Origin: Treponema sp.
GTDB lineage: Bacteria; Spirochaetota; Spirochaetia; Treponematales; Treponemataceae
Assembly (NCBI GenBank): GCA_002749205.1
Contig: PDOP01000043.1
Location: 19,075-83,074 of the forward strand
Length of the DNA: 64,000 nucleotides
Direction: 5' to 3'
Shown here piece by piece: positions 9,100 through 18,038 of the stretch. Position 1 is the first letter of the stretch. The number at the start of each line of letters is the position of its first letter. The position numbers and the translations under genes are program-made. The notes under the pieces were generated by a model, which ran no database searches, had not been told where the DNA came from, and worked only from the letters and a program-made list of their open reading frames with translations.

Positions 9100-10136
9100 T
9101 ACTTACTTTCCTTTCCTTGTGTCAACGCATAGAGTATAATACCATTTTGTACTATCATTCTGATTACTTCCGATAAGTTGCCTTCTGTTATAAAACTCTG
9201 TGCTACAGGTAAAGCAATTGTCAACATACCTTGGAATAAAATAGTTCCGAGAATGGCATGTGAAATATTTGCTTTTCGTGCATCTGCACCGCCTATAAGA
9301 ACTGCGGCAACAGCAGGAAAAGCCATCATCAAAGGTGCTTGATACAACTGAGCATATCCAAATGATTGGGAATATACAATTATACCTATAGCCGCAAATA
9401 CTGTTGACAGTACTGTTCCAAGAATTCTATATTTATCAACATTCAAACCGGACGACTTTGCAAACAGAGGATTTTCTCCGACTGTCCTCATAGCATATCC
9501 GAATTTTGTTCTGGAAAAACCATAATACAACAAACATATAAACACTACAAACAATATAAGCCCTGTAGGTATGGTTACACCACCAATATTAAATGCAGCA
9601 AAGTCATTAAGAACCTGCCCTATTGAAGACTCAACCGACACAACATTTCTTAACCCTCTACCCATAGGCCAACGCATTGCATTGGATGCAAAAGGATACA
9701 CAATCCATATAATCGAAAACAGGGAGACAATTGAAAATCCGACATAAGTCGAAACCAGCATTTCCGAGCCTTTGATTTTATTCAAAAGTAGTCCATAAAG
9801 AATTCCGAAGGCAATAGCCAACGGAACAGCTATTACTAAAGCTACCATAAGTCCATAAAAACCGGCTACTTGAAGCTCTACCGTATAAAGTGTTCCAAAC
9901 AGCCCCGCAATTATACCAATGGGTATACCAAAATTTAATCCCGTACCGCATCTAATACTAGGTACCATTGCCAAAACCAACAACATATTCATACCAATTC
10001 TGACAATAGAATCAGAAACCAATGAATTGATCGGCAGTTTATTTGTAATCGCCAGAACCCAAAGCAGAATAAAAAATGCAGTGATAATTATTCGAGGCAA
10101 CCCGACTTTTTTTACAAATTCATTAACATTTGTCAT
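9099..10136 (-). CDS. ABC transporter permease (BPD_transp_2 type)
   Basis: Second permease of the same importer, 345 aa, with eight to ten membrane segments. It shows RCGTGLNFGIPIGIIAGLF and the coupling loop TKFGYAMRTVGENPLFAKSS, equivalent to positions in its partner, so the two probably form the transmembrane heterodimer. Its start overlaps the end of the ATPase gene by 4 bp (ATGA), and its stop overlaps the next start by one base. Confidence 0.88.
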   Translation of the reverse strand: MTNVNEFVKKVGLPRIIITAFFILLWVLAITNKLPINSLVSDSIVRIGMNMLLVLAMVPSIRCGTGLNFGIPIGIIAGLFGTLYTVELQVAGFYGLMVALVIAVPLAIAFGILYGLLLNKIKGSEMLVSTYVGFSIVSLFSIIWIVYPFASNAMRWPMGRGLRNVVSVESSIGQVLNDFAAFNIGGVTIPTGLILFVVFICLLYYGFSRTKFGYAMRTVGENPLFAKSSGLNVDKYRILGTVLSTVFAAIGIIVYSQSFGYAQLYQAPLMMAFPAVAAVLIGGADARKANISHAILGTILFQGMLTIALPVAQSFITEGNLSEVIRMIVQNGIILYALTQGKESK

Positions 10137-11728
10137 TTGTTCCCCTTCTTCTTATTTTTCTTGTAATCTCCGGACATCATAAGCCCAAAGTCAACATCAG
10201 GTGCATCAGGTTTTAAGATACCTTCCAATTTGCCTTCAGTTATAATTGCAATTCTGTCACAAACAGACCTCAACTCCGCAAGCTCACTTGAAGTTACAAT
10301 AACAGTAGTGTTATTTTCATTAGCAAGCTTAACCAAATAATCAAGAACGAGTTTTTTCGCCCCTATATCAATACCTCTTGTAGGCTCGGATACAAACAAT
10401 AATTTTGGTTTCAATGTTAAAGCTCTCGCCAAACAAACCTTTTGTTGATTGCCGCCACTTAACCTTCGGGTATGCTGTGTAGGCCCCGTGCATCTTATAT
10501 CCAATTGTTTTATCATATCGTTGGCATGCTTTCTTATAGCGGCACCATTAGCCCAAATACCGCGTAAAAACCCGTTTTTTATTTGCATACTAGTAAGGAC
10601 AATATTATTCTCAATTGAATCATTAAGCAAAAGTCCTACACCCTTTCTGTCTTCAGAGACATAAGCTACGCCCCGTTTTAGCGTATCTTTTGTATCGCCG
10701 AGTTTTAAAGGCTCACCTTCAAAAATAACATTACCCTTTGCAGGATAAAGTCCTAAAATACCGTTTGCTACACCTATTTTTCCGTGTCCTGCAAGTCCTG
10801 CAAAACCGAAGATTTCACCTTTTTTAATTTCAATGTCTATACCCTTAACCTCTTCACCGGGCATATCAACATAGAAATTTTCAATCTTCAAGACATCTTC
10901 CGCATTTGCAAATTTATCTTCCTGCCCCATGTCTTTATTTTGTATTGATATTTCTCTGCCAACCATCAATGCGGCAATATCTTCAACTGTTACATCAGAT
11001 GTTTTCAATGTATCAACATGCTCGCCATCTCGTATTACAGTCAGGTTATCCGTTACCGATACAACCTCATCAAGACGGTGTGTAATAAACAGAATACCGA
11101 TTCCCGTACTCGAGAGTTTTTTCATAGTAGTTAACAAGTCAGCCGCTTCACTTTCAGTAAGTACAGCAGTAGGCTCATCAAAAACTAAGAGCTTTATACC
11201 TTTTTTATCTATTTCTCTGGCTATTTCCAAAAACTGCTTATGCCCTATCGGAAGTACTTTTATCAAAGTATCTTCATCAATATTCAATCCGACATTTTCA
11301 ATAGCGGCTTTGGCTTCTTCGCCCATTATTTTCTTATCCAAAAATTCAAAATCTGGGTTTTTAAATATCTTACCAAGGAAGTTAGGTCTTGTTTTTTCAC
11401 GATTAAGCTTAATGTTTTCGGTTGCGGAAAAATCCTTTATCAGCATTAACTCCTGATGAACCATACCGACACCCAAGTTCATAACATCAGTTGCACCCTT
11501 TTGATGAACTTGCTTTCCGTCAATATAAACCTCTCCCTCAAATCCACCTGTATCATGAATTACTCGCATTCCGAACAAGATGTTCATCAATGTTGATTTT
11601 CCGGCACCGTTTTCGCCGACTATTGCGTGTATTTCACCGGGCTTTATTTTTAAATCAACACCCTTTAAAACTTGATTACCGTAATAATCTTTTTTAATAT
11701 TTTTCATTTCAAGAACATATTCACTCAC
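10133..11728 (-). CDS. ABC transporter ATPase with two nucleotide-binding domains (RbsA/MglA-like)
   Basis: Tandem-NBD ATPase of 531 aa. NBD1 has Walker A GENGAGKST and Walker B LLVFDEPTAVL, with a degenerate signature region (LPIGHKQFLEIAREI). NBD2 has a degenerate Walker A (GLAGHGKIGVANG), an intact signature LSGGNQQKV, and Walker B LLFVSEPTRGID in which Ser replaces the usual Asp. One intact catalytic site per protein is usual for RbsA-type ATPases. Translation starts at GTG (GTGAGTGAA) with GGTGG upstream. It powers the two permeases encoded downstream. Confidence 0.9.
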   Translation of the reverse strand: MSEYVLEMKNIKKDYYGNQVLKGVDLKIKPGEIHAIVGENGAGKSTLMNILFGMRVIHDTGGFEGEVYIDGKQVHQKGATDVMNLGVGMVHQELMLIKDFSATENIKLNREKTRPNFLGKIFKNPDFEFLDKKIMGEEAKAAIENVGLNIDEDTLIKVLPIGHKQFLEIAREIDKKGIKLLVFDEPTAVLTESEAADLLTTMKKLSSTGIGILFITHRLDEVVSVTDNLTVIRDGEHVDTLKTSDVTVEDIAALMVGREISIQNKDMGQEDKFANAEDVLKIENFYVDMPGEEVKGIDIEIKKGEIFGFAGLAGHGKIGVANGILGLYPAKGNVIFEGEPLKLGDTKDTLKRGVAYVSEDRKGVGLLLNDSIENNIVLTSMQIKNGFLRGIWANGAAIRKHANDMIKQLDIRCTGPTQHTRRLSGGNQQKVCLARALTLKPKLLFVSEPTRGIDIGAKKLVLDYLVKLANENNTTVIVTSSELAELRSVCDRIAIITEGKLEGILKPDAPDVDFGLMMSGDYKKNKKKGNK

Positions 11729-11750
11729 AATTATACCACCTACAATAATA

Positions 11751-11779
11751 CGAGGCTATCTAAAAAAAAGATAACCTCG
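11751..11779 (-). promoter_or_regulatory. Intra-operon hairpin between binding-protein and ATPase genes
   Basis: CGAGGCTATCT / AGATAACCTCG forms an 11-bp stem with one mismatch, in the 81-bp gap after the lipoprotein gene. There is no T-tract on the minus strand, so it more likely stabilises or processes the upstream mRNA than terminates it. This would favour high expression of the binding protein. Confidence 0.55.
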
Positions 11780-11809
11780 CTGTTTTATACTTTGTTCTTT
11801 TTACTAAAT

Positions 11810-12970
11810 TTAGAAATTAACATAATCGATTAACACGAAGATGTAGTTTTTGTATAACTTGCCATTGTCATTTAATGGTTCATACTCAACTTTAACACCT
11901 GCATATTCATCGAAGTATTTCTTAATATTACCCATATCAAATTTTTCCGTAAAATCGCCTTGGATATAACCCTTACAATATTCAGCACCTGCTTCAATGA
12001 ACATCATGGCAACAGGAATAGCCCATGTAGACATTCTGCCTGTCATATCACCTGCGGCTGTTACTTTTCTGATTTCATCAACCAAGAAAGGAATATCACC
12101 TTGCTTTGTTTCAGGGATTTTAATATTAAGAGCAGAAGGGAAACCGTGATATGGTGATGGACAACATGGCTGTGGATAAATTGCTTTTCCTTCAAATACA
12201 GCCTTGATTAGAGGTACTTGAAGACCACAGTTAGTTGAGAAAAACGCTGTGTCTTTTCCGTATTTTTCAATCAACCTTGGAGTATCTTCCAGAATAAACT
12301 GCTGTGCGGCTGAAAGACCTGCATCACTTGTTGGGTCTAAAGCTGTAGCGTCAACAAATTGAATACCGTTCTTTTCACAGTTTTCTCTGAACAAATCTCT
12401 TCTTGCCGCCAATAAAGCGTATGACATGTGTCGTGGGAATGTATAATGAACAAAAGTTTTTGCTCCCATTTTTTTTGCCTGCTCTATTACAGTATGTCCC
12501 ATTGCCAATTCGTTAGCCGCAAATACTATATCAGCTCTTGCGGCAATACTACCGGGATCTTCACCGGGTGTTCCTACCAAAATTAACAAATCAGGATTAA
12601 TTTCTCTGGCTTTATCAATTGCGGCAGATGTTCCGGGAACACCTTGGCAGATAATCAAAGCACCAACATCAGGGTCTGCGGCCATTGACGCAAGGTTAGC
12701 AACAGTTGTTTCCTGCTCATCTTGAAACTTATCAGGATAAGTCATCAGAATAACATGCTCATCACCGTACTTTTTCAATACATTCTGTGCGGCACGATAC
12801 TCTTCTTCGTTCTGAGCAACAGTACCGGTCATAATACCGATCTTCCATGGTTTTTCCATACTTGAACCACTTGATGCAGAAGTTGAACCTGAATCCGTAG
12901 CATTGTCTTTGTTACAAGCAACGAACATAAAAGAAACCAGTACCAATAAGGTCATAATCTTTTTAAACAT
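11810..12970 (-). CDS. DUF3798-type substrate-binding lipoprotein of the ABC importer
   Basis: Periplasmic binding lipoprotein, 386 aa. The signal peptide ends in a lipobox (SFMFVAC, Cys about 19), followed by a Ser/Thr/Gly linker to about residue 40. The mature protein opens with WKIGIMTGTVAQNEEEYRAA and keeps DUF3798 features such as ARADIVFAANELAMGHTVI and FSTNCGLQVPLIKA; the fold is of the periplasmic binding protein type I. The ligand is unknown; partner permeases suggest a sugar, nucleoside or similar small molecule. RBS GAGGAGG stands 6 nt before ATG. It is first in the operon, with a strong predicted promoter. Confidence 0.87.
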   Translation of the reverse strand: MFKKIMTLLVLVSFMFVACNKDNATDSGSTSASSGSSMEKPWKIGIMTGTVAQNEEEYRAAQNVLKKYGDEHVILMTYPDKFQDEQETTVANLASMAADPDVGALIICQGVPGTSAAIDKAREINPDLLILVGTPGEDPGSIAARADIVFAANELAMGHTVIEQAKKMGAKTFVHYTFPRHMSYALLAARRDLFRENCEKNGIQFVDATALDPTSDAGLSAAQQFILEDTPRLIEKYGKDTAFFSTNCGLQVPLIKAVFEGKAIYPQPCCPSPYHGFPSALNIKIPETKQGDIPFLVDEIRKVTAAGDMTGRMSTWAIPVAMMFIEAGAEYCKGYIQGDFTEKFDMGNIKKYFDEYAGVKVEYEPLNDNGKLYKNYIFVLIDYVNF

Positions 12971-13012
12971 TTTTGCCTCCTCATAGTTTAAAAATGTATC
13001 ACTACAACAAAG

Positions 13013-13041
13013 ATTATATCATACAAATCTCAAAATTTCAC
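13013..13041 (-). promoter_or_regulatory. Sigma-70 promoter of the DUF3798 ABC operon
   Basis: On the minus strand GTGAAA (13041-13036), a 17-bp spacer and a perfect TATAAT (13018-13013) give a 5' leader of about 35 nt ending in a strong Shine-Dalgarno sequence. Confidence 0.65.
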
Positions 13042-13120
13042 TACAATAATCAAAAATAACACAAAAAAACTTAAATTTTAGAAGAAATTTTCTATTTTTT
13101 ATGCAATTTATCAAATTTTG

Positions 13121-13310
13121 TGCAACGCTTCGCTTTTGCCTTCCAACCCCACGAAGTGCTTGTATCTTTTTGACTTTACTTTTGCATTATAAGCAAGTTT
13201 TTCCATTTCCATTTCAAACCTTGCAGATAGCTTTTATAAGCGTCAAAAAGGATACCGCACTTCTTAAAATCAGCCTATAATTAACACTTTTTCCGCCGGT
13301 TTTCTGATTG
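13121..13310 (+). repeat. Family 1 folded repeat, copy 3 (variant A)
   Basis: TGCAACGCTTCGCTTTTGCC leads into CAACCCC. S1 is GAAGTGC (13153-13159) with GCACTTC (13257-13263). S2 is CTTTTTGAC (13166-13174) with GTCAAAAAG (13242-13250). Internal-loop strands are TTGTAT and GATACC. AAAATCAG and the distal box GCCGGTTTTCTG follow. Confidence 0.8.
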
Positions 13311-13339
13311 AAAACAGGTTTTCTTAAAAAAACAAACCG

Positions 13340-13580
13340 TAGCCGGAACGTGAAGAAAAAAAAGAATACCACAGTGCAATGCAGTACGCTAATCGCGTGC
13401 GTGGAGCGGCGAAGTCTACATTTTTTGTCGATTAAAAAAAACAAAAAAGGTGGTCTGAGAAAAGAGCGAAGAACACCGATTAATATATTAACCAAAGACA
13501 AAAAAGTTATGCGAGCCGCTCGGGTTGTCCGCGTGAAATCTTGAAATTGACTTTTAGACAATTTCAAGATTTCACAAGCG
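13340..13580 (-). repeat. Family 1 folded repeat, copy 4 (variant B, reverse)
   Basis: S1 is GAGCGGC (13404-13410) with GCCGCTC (13515-13521). S2 is TTTTTTGTC (13421-13429) with GACAAAAAA (13497-13505). A perfect 17-bp inverted repeat, GTGAAATCTTGAAATTG (13533-13549) with its complement (13559-13575), closes the element. It lies head to head with copy 3. Overlapping ORFs of 127 and 78 aa are repeat by-products. Confidence 0.75.
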
Positions 13581-13662
13581 ATAAATATTTTATCCACTTC
13601 ACTTTTTATTGAATTTATGTTAAGCTGTATGAAGTTTTTAAGACAAGGATGAATCTTCCGTT

Positions 13663-14604
13663 ATGTTGAAATTTATTTTGAAGCGGCTTTTGTACGGGTT
13701 TTTTGCGATGTTCACGGTTGCAAGTATTACTTTTTTTTTAATGCGCATTATTCCCGGAAATCCGATTGAAACGATTGCGGAGGATTTACCTGAAAGCAGG
13801 CGTGCCGAGTTGTATCAGCAGTACGGATATAATCAACCTCTTGTTACACAATATGCAATGTTTCTAAAAAATATATTCACAAAAGGCGATTTTGGCACCT
13901 CGCTTTATTATCGCGGCAGAAAGGTTACCGATGTGATTTTGACACATGCGCCCGTTTCCGCAAAATTGGGTTTGCAGGCATTGCTGTTCGGAGTTACAAC
14001 CGGTATTGTATTCGGTATTATCGCAGCGGCAAATAAGGGGCGAAAGTTGGATTACGCCGTGATTTTAATTGCAATTATAGGTATTTCCGTACCGAGTTTT
14101 GTAATGGGACAATTGTTGCAGTATTACTTTGGCATTAAGTATAACATTTTGCCGATAACCGGTTGGGGCAGTTTTAAATATACGGTACTGCCGTCTTTGG
14201 CATTGGCGATAGGGCCTATTGCAAAGTATTCCCGCTATATGCGCTCAAGCTATTTGGATATTATAAATCAGGACTATATTTTAACGGCACGGGCAAAGGG
14301 GGCAAAAAAGAGCAGAATAATACGGAGCCACATTTTACGAAACGCTTCCCTTCCGATTATCACGATGCTTGGACCTCAAATTGCTTTTGCGTTTACAGGG
14401 ACATTCATTATAGAAAGTATATTTTCCGTGCCGGGTTTGGGCTCGTATTTTGTAAGCTCAATTTCAGAGCGAGATTATACAATGGTAATGGGACAAACAG
14501 TGTTTATCGCTTTTTTGTATATTACTTCGTTGATTATTGTGGATATTGTTTATGCCTTGGTCGACCCAAGAATTAAAGCGGGTATAACCGGTAAGACTAG
14601 GTAG
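13663..14604 (+). CDS. oppB: Opp/Dpp-type ABC transporter permease B
   Basis: First gene of a peptide-type (or nickel-type) importer, 313 aa. The N-terminus MLKFILKRLLYGFFAMF, followed by FFLMRIIPGNP, is typical of OppB/DppB, as is the cytoplasmic EAA loop with AKGAKKSRIIRSHILRNA and the terminal VDPRIK. Six membrane segments are predicted. The ATG is preceded only by AAGGA about 13 nt away. The oppC gene begins 28 bp downstream. No solute-binding protein is encoded in this window, so it must come from elsewhere. The substrate is not deducible. Confidence 0.9.
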   Translation: MLKFILKRLLYGFFAMFTVASITFFLMRIIPGNPIETIAEDLPESRRAELYQQYGYNQPLVTQYAMFLKNIFTKGDFGTSLYYRGRKVTDVILTHAPVSAKLGLQALLFGVTTGIVFGIIAAANKGRKLDYAVILIAIIGISVPSFVMGQLLQYYFGIKYNILPITGWGSFKYTVLPSLALAIGPIAKYSRYMRSSYLDIINQDYILTARAKGAKKSRIIRSHILRNASLPIITMLGPQIAFAFTGTFIIESIFSVPGLGSYFVSSISERDYTMVMGQTVFIAFLYITSLIIVDIVYALVDPRIKAGITGKTR

Positions 14605-14632
14605 AAAAAATAATATAAATAGGACAAATACG

Positions 14633-15604
14633 ATGGAAACAAAAACCATGCACAATGTAAAAGAAACAAAATCCTGCCTTGACTTTCTTGAATTGACAGA
14701 AGAGGATTTTCAGCCGGTTAAATACAACAAAAGCAACCTGCAAGTTACGATAGCAGGCATAGGCTTTTGGGAAGATGTTGGACGCAGATTAAAAAAAAGT
14801 AAGCGTGCTTGGTTTTCTGTTATTGTGCTGTCAGTTGTTTTGCTTATCTGTTTAATCGGCCCGATTATTAAAGGAAGCTCAGGTTCTCAAACAAATTTGC
14901 AATTAAAAAACATAAGCCCTTCTTTACAATTTTGGTTTGGCACAGATGATTTAGGCAGAGATTTATTTACACGGGTTTGCTTAGGCGGAAGGGTTTCACT
15001 TTTAATTGCGATACTCGGTGCTGTTATCGATATGACAATAGGCTTGATATACGGCGGTATTGCAGCCTATGCAGGCGGCCTTGTAGACAATATTATGATG
15101 CGTATTGTGGAAATACTTTCGAGCATACCGTATTTAATTGTTGCTGTTTTGATTTCTTTAATTTTCGGTAAAGGTATTTTTTCAATTATAATTGCCATGA
15201 CTATTACCGGTTGGTGTTTTACGGCAAGACTTGTTCGCGGGCAAATCCTTCAAATAAAAAATCAGGATTTCGTTTTGGCGGCGAAAGCACTCGGCACAAA
15301 ACCTTTAAAGATTATTTTAAAACATTTAATACCCAACACAGTCAGCATTATGATTATTGCTTTAACTTTCGATATTCCCTCTTTTATTTTCGGCGAAGCT
15401 TTTTTATCCTATATTGGCTTGGGTATTCAACCGCCTCATACAAGCTGGGGTGTACTTGCCGCAAATGCACAAGGAGCAATGTTGTTTTATCCGTATCAAC
15501 TATTTTTTCCGGCATTATTTATCAGCTTAACTATTCTGTCTTTGCACATTATAGGTGATGCCCTTCGTGATGCCATGGATCCGCATTTAAGGAAAAATAA
15601 ATAA
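14633..15604 (+). CDS. oppC: Opp/Dpp-type ABC transporter permease C
   Basis: Partner permease, 323 aa. A polar N-terminus of about 55 residues precedes the first membrane helix (WFSVIVLSVVLLICLIG). The OppC hallmarks FWFGTDDLGRDLFTRV, the EAA loop AAKALGTKPLKIILKHLIPN and the C-terminal LGDALRDAMDPH-like end (IGDALRDAMDPHL) are present. AGGA lies upstream of the start. Its stop overlaps the start of oppD by one base (TAATG), so the genes are translationally coupled. Confidence 0.9.
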   Translation: METKTMHNVKETKSCLDFLELTEEDFQPVKYNKSNLQVTIAGIGFWEDVGRRLKKSKRAWFSVIVLSVVLLICLIGPIIKGSSGSQTNLQLKNISPSLQFWFGTDDLGRDLFTRVCLGGRVSLLIAILGAVIDMTIGLIYGGIAAYAGGLVDNIMMRIVEILSSIPYLIVAVLISLIFGKGIFSIIIAMTITGWCFTARLVRGQILQIKNQDFVLAAKALGTKPLKIILKHLIPNTVSIMIIALTFDIPSFIFGEAFLSYIGLGIQPPHTSWGVLAANAQGAMLFYPYQLFFPALFISLTILSLHIIGDALRDAMDPHLRKNK

Positions 15605-16593
15605 TGCCTATTCTACAAATAAAAGATTTAGCCGTAACATTTCAAACCTACGCCGGCACAATCTATGCCGTAAACGGAATTTCATTCGATGTGCATAAAG
15701 ACGAAACACTGGTCATAGTTGGAGAATCGGGCTGTGGAAAAACAGTTACTGCACAATCTATAATGAGATTACTTCCCGGAAAAAAAACAGCAGTCAGTAA
15801 AAATTCACAAATCATTTTTGAAAATAAAAATATTTTAGATTTCAGCGAAAACGAAATGGAAGAAATACGGGGCAATGAAATTTCAATGATATTCCAAGAC
15901 CCTCTAAGCTATTTAAATCCGACTATGCAAATCGGCAAGCAAATTATGGAAAGCATTTTAATTCATCAAAATGTAAGCAAAGATGAGGCAAAAAAAAGAG
16001 CGCTCCGACTTTTAGAGCTTGCACAAATTTCAAGCCCGCAAAAAAGACTAAAACAGTATCCACATGAATTTTCAGGCGGTATGAGGCAGCGAGTAATGAT
16101 TGCAATAGCCTTGGCTTGTAATCCGAAAATACTAATTGCCGATGAGCCTACAACCGCTTTAGATGTAACAATTCAAGCAGAAATACTTGAGTTAATTCAA
16201 AACCTCAAAACCGAAACAAACACGGCAGTTATTTTAATTACACACGACTTAGGCGTTGCCGCAGAAATTGGCGACAGAATTCAAGTTATGTATGCAGGCG
16301 AAATTGTAGAGCGCGGAAGTGCAAAAGACATTTTCAAAGCCCCCTCTCATCCATACACTCAAGCATTGTTGAATTCAGTACCCTCATTGACGCAATTAAA
16401 AAACAATGCACTTTACGCACCGGAAGGCTCGCATCCTGATATGTTAAAAAAGCCGACATCATGTCCCTTTGCTCCCCGATGCAATAGGTGCATGCAAATT
16501 TGCTTAAAGCACGCCCCCCTTGAGTTTAATGTTGGCGGAGAGCATTCGGTTGCATGCTGGCTAATGTATAAACGCGGACAAGATATCCACTAA
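15604..16593 (+). CDS. oppD: Opp/Dpp-type ABC transporter ATPase D
   Basis: ATPase subunit, 329 aa. It has Walker [11 protein letters not shown], the Q-loop in [11 protein letters not shown], the signature [10 protein letters not shown], Walker [14 protein letters not shown] and the H-loop TH. The oligopeptide/dipeptide C-terminal extension with a Cys cluster ([14 protein letters not shown]) is present; in this family such clusters can hold Fe-S. It normally pairs with OppF, whose gene lies beyond the inverted lipoprotein gene. Confidence 0.92.
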   Translation: MPILQIKDLAVTFQTYAGTIYAVNGISFDVHKDETLVIVGESGCGKTVTAQSIMRLLPGKKTAVSKNSQIIFENKNILDFSENEMEEIRGNEISMIFQDPLSYLNPTMQIGKQIMESILIHQNVSKDEAKKRALRLLELAQISSPQKRLKQYPHEFSGGMRQRVMIAIALACNPKILIADEPTTALDVTIQAEILELIQNLKTETNTAVILITHDLGVAAEIGDRIQVMYAGEIVERGSAKDIFKAPSHPYTQALLNSVPSLTQLKNNALYAPEGSHPDMLKKPTSCPFAPRCNRCMQICLKHAPLEFNVGGEHSVACWLMYKRGQDIH

Positions 16594-16615
16594 TGCTTTA
16601 ACACAATCAAAAAAA

Positions 16616-17983
16616 TTACCACCAATCAAATTCTATTTCATCACTGAATTTTTTTACATGAATAAATTTCAGTTTACCTGTAAGGATGTCGTATATTCCA
16701 AGCCTTCGTTTGGTGCTATTATTGCCATACATATCGAGTATGTAAAGCTTACCGTCTCGCTTTCCCAAAATTTTTTTTGGCCCGTAAAAGCCCGTAACCG
16801 TTTTAAGCAGCTTAAAATCGGGAAGCGAATACATTTGCATTTTAGACCAATTTGTAGATGACATGCCAAAAGATGATAAAAGGACATACGCTATATCTCC
16901 GTCAACTATAAAATCGCTTCTAACCATATAGCCACCGCTTTCATTAGTAATGACAAACTTTTTTAAAACCCTGTTTATATCAAATTTGTCTATACAGTAA
17001 AAAATATGAATCGTATCAAAATTGGTCGTTGTTCTATTGTAGGTAAGAATATAGTTATTACCCACGGATATTTCTTTCATGTAAGAAGGGAAAGTTGCTC
17101 CCTGCATTTTTTCGCCGAATGATTCCCAAAAAACGGGCTGTTTTGTAAGAATTTTATTGTCGATGTAATAGAGCATATTTTCTTCAGTGTCAATACAAGC
17201 ACTTGTAGTTTGATCATGAAGCTTCATTTTTAATGAAGAACCATAGTCGGCAATATACATCCCCCCTGGAGGGGTACCATCATAAGAAAGATACAAAAGT
17301 CTACCGTATTTATCAAATAAAATTTCACACATACTAGATTGTCTCCATATACCATCATTTTTAAAAACAAGACCGTCCTTTTTTTCGGGGTTTGCAACAG
17401 CAAAAAAAGTATGTTTACTAGGAGGTCCGGATAGATTTTCACCCGGCAATATTATATGCGGCTTTATATCTTCTACTGTAAGGGTAATCACGCTGTTTGT
17501 ATACTGCTCAATTGTAACGGCCTTAGCCCTTGCGATATATGTGCAAACAGAGTTCATAAGCTTTAGCTCTATGTCAAAACCCTGCCCCGATTTTATTCCG
17601 CCGGGGACTGTTATCGAATCTTTCGATATAACCAAATCTTCTTTTTTGTATGTTTTAACTTCGTTTGTGTATTGTCTAATTTTTAAAATTACGGCATTTG
17701 CATCCGTAAGGTTAGGAATTACTGCATGCCCTTCGGTGATACTCCTTCCGGCGGAAAGGGTCAGGGTAAGGTCGTTCGGGTTTTCAAGCTCCAGTTTACA
17801 GCCGGAAAACAGCAATAAAAATAGAGTGAATATTAAAAGAAGGGAGAGAGGGTTTGTTTGTTTGTTTGTTTGTTTGTTTGTTTGTTTGTTTGTTTGTTTG
17901 TTTGTTTGTTTGGTCAATTTCATACTTTTTAGGGTGAAATTTTCATTGGTCATTGACACATTTTGCCAACCGTAATTGACCAA
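16616..17983 (-). CDS. Phase-variable surface lipoprotein candidate
   Basis: Unrecognised lipoprotein of about 435-455 aa, inserted antisense between oppD and oppF. I see a leader made of five KQTN tetrapeptides, then a hydrophobic signal PLSLLLIFTLFLLLFSGC with a lipobox Cys. An N-terminal beta-type domain follows (LTLSAGRSITEG ... VITLTVED), then a region of repeated short beta strands resembling a propeller (FDTIHIFYCIDKF, YVLLSSFGMSSTNW, LYILDMYGN). The start is uncertain: candidates are the ORF start and ATG codons at its residues 11, 17 and 21 (MKLTKQTN); none has a good ribosome-binding site. All lie upstream of the TTTG repeat, so gain or loss of repeat units shifts the frame and switches the protein off. 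Likely an accessory, host-facing gene. Confidence 0.75.
   Translation of the reverse strand: MVNYGWQNVSMTNENFTLKSMKLTKQTNKQTNKQTNKQTNKQTNPLSLLLIFTLFLLLFSGCKLELENPNDLTLTLSAGRSITEGHAVIPNLTDANAVILKIRQYTNEVKTYKKEDLVISKDSITVPGGIKSGQGFDIELKLMNSVCTYIARAKAVTIEQYTNSVITLTVEDIKPHIILPGENLSGPPSKHTFFAVANPEKKDGLVFKNDGIWRQSSMCEILFDKYGRLLYLSYDGTPPGGMYIADYGSSLKMKLHDQTTSACIDTEENMLYYIDNKILTKQPVFWESFGEKMQGATFPSYMKEISVGNNYILTYNRTTTNFDTIHIFYCIDKFDINRVLKKFVITNESGGYMVRSDFIVDGDIAYVLLSSFGMSSTNWSKMQMYSLPDFKLLKTVTGFYGPKKILGKRDGKLYILDMYGNNSTKRRLGIYDILTGKLKFIHVKKFSDEIEFDWW
17853..17912. repeat. Tandem tetranucleotide repeat (TTTG)15
   Basis: Fifteen perfect TTTG units (CAAA on the coding strand), 60 bp. They lie inside the start of the lipoprotein gene and encode KQTN x5. 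Changes of one or two units would cause frameshifts. Confidence 0.97.
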
Positions 17984-18004
17984 TAAAACAACTTATGCTA
18001 TAAT
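17976..18004 (+). promoter_or_regulatory. Sigma-70 promoter for oppF
   Basis: TTGACC (17976-17981), a 17-bp spacer and a perfect TATAAT (17999-18004), about 28 nt upstream of the leader end at ATG 18039. It overlaps the 5' end of the divergent lipoprotein gene. It explains how oppF is expressed although cut off from oppBCD. Confidence 0.7.
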
Positions 18005-18038
18005 TGCCGAATGCAAAACACAGGACTTTTAAAAATCA

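Noticed and set aside
13214-13597. 127-aa minus ORF and 78-aa plus ORF in the gap before oppB
   Set aside because: Both lie across the two head-to-head family 1 copies and their hairpins; composition is not gene-like.
13649-13669. Short upstream ORF (MNLPLC) overlapping the oppB start
   Set aside because: AAGG abuts its ATG with no spacing, and nothing suggests regulation; it is likely chance.
17541-17975. 144-aa plus ORF with repeated CLFV
   Set aside because: Antisense of the lipoprotein gene; the CLFV run is just TTTG repeats read on the other strand.
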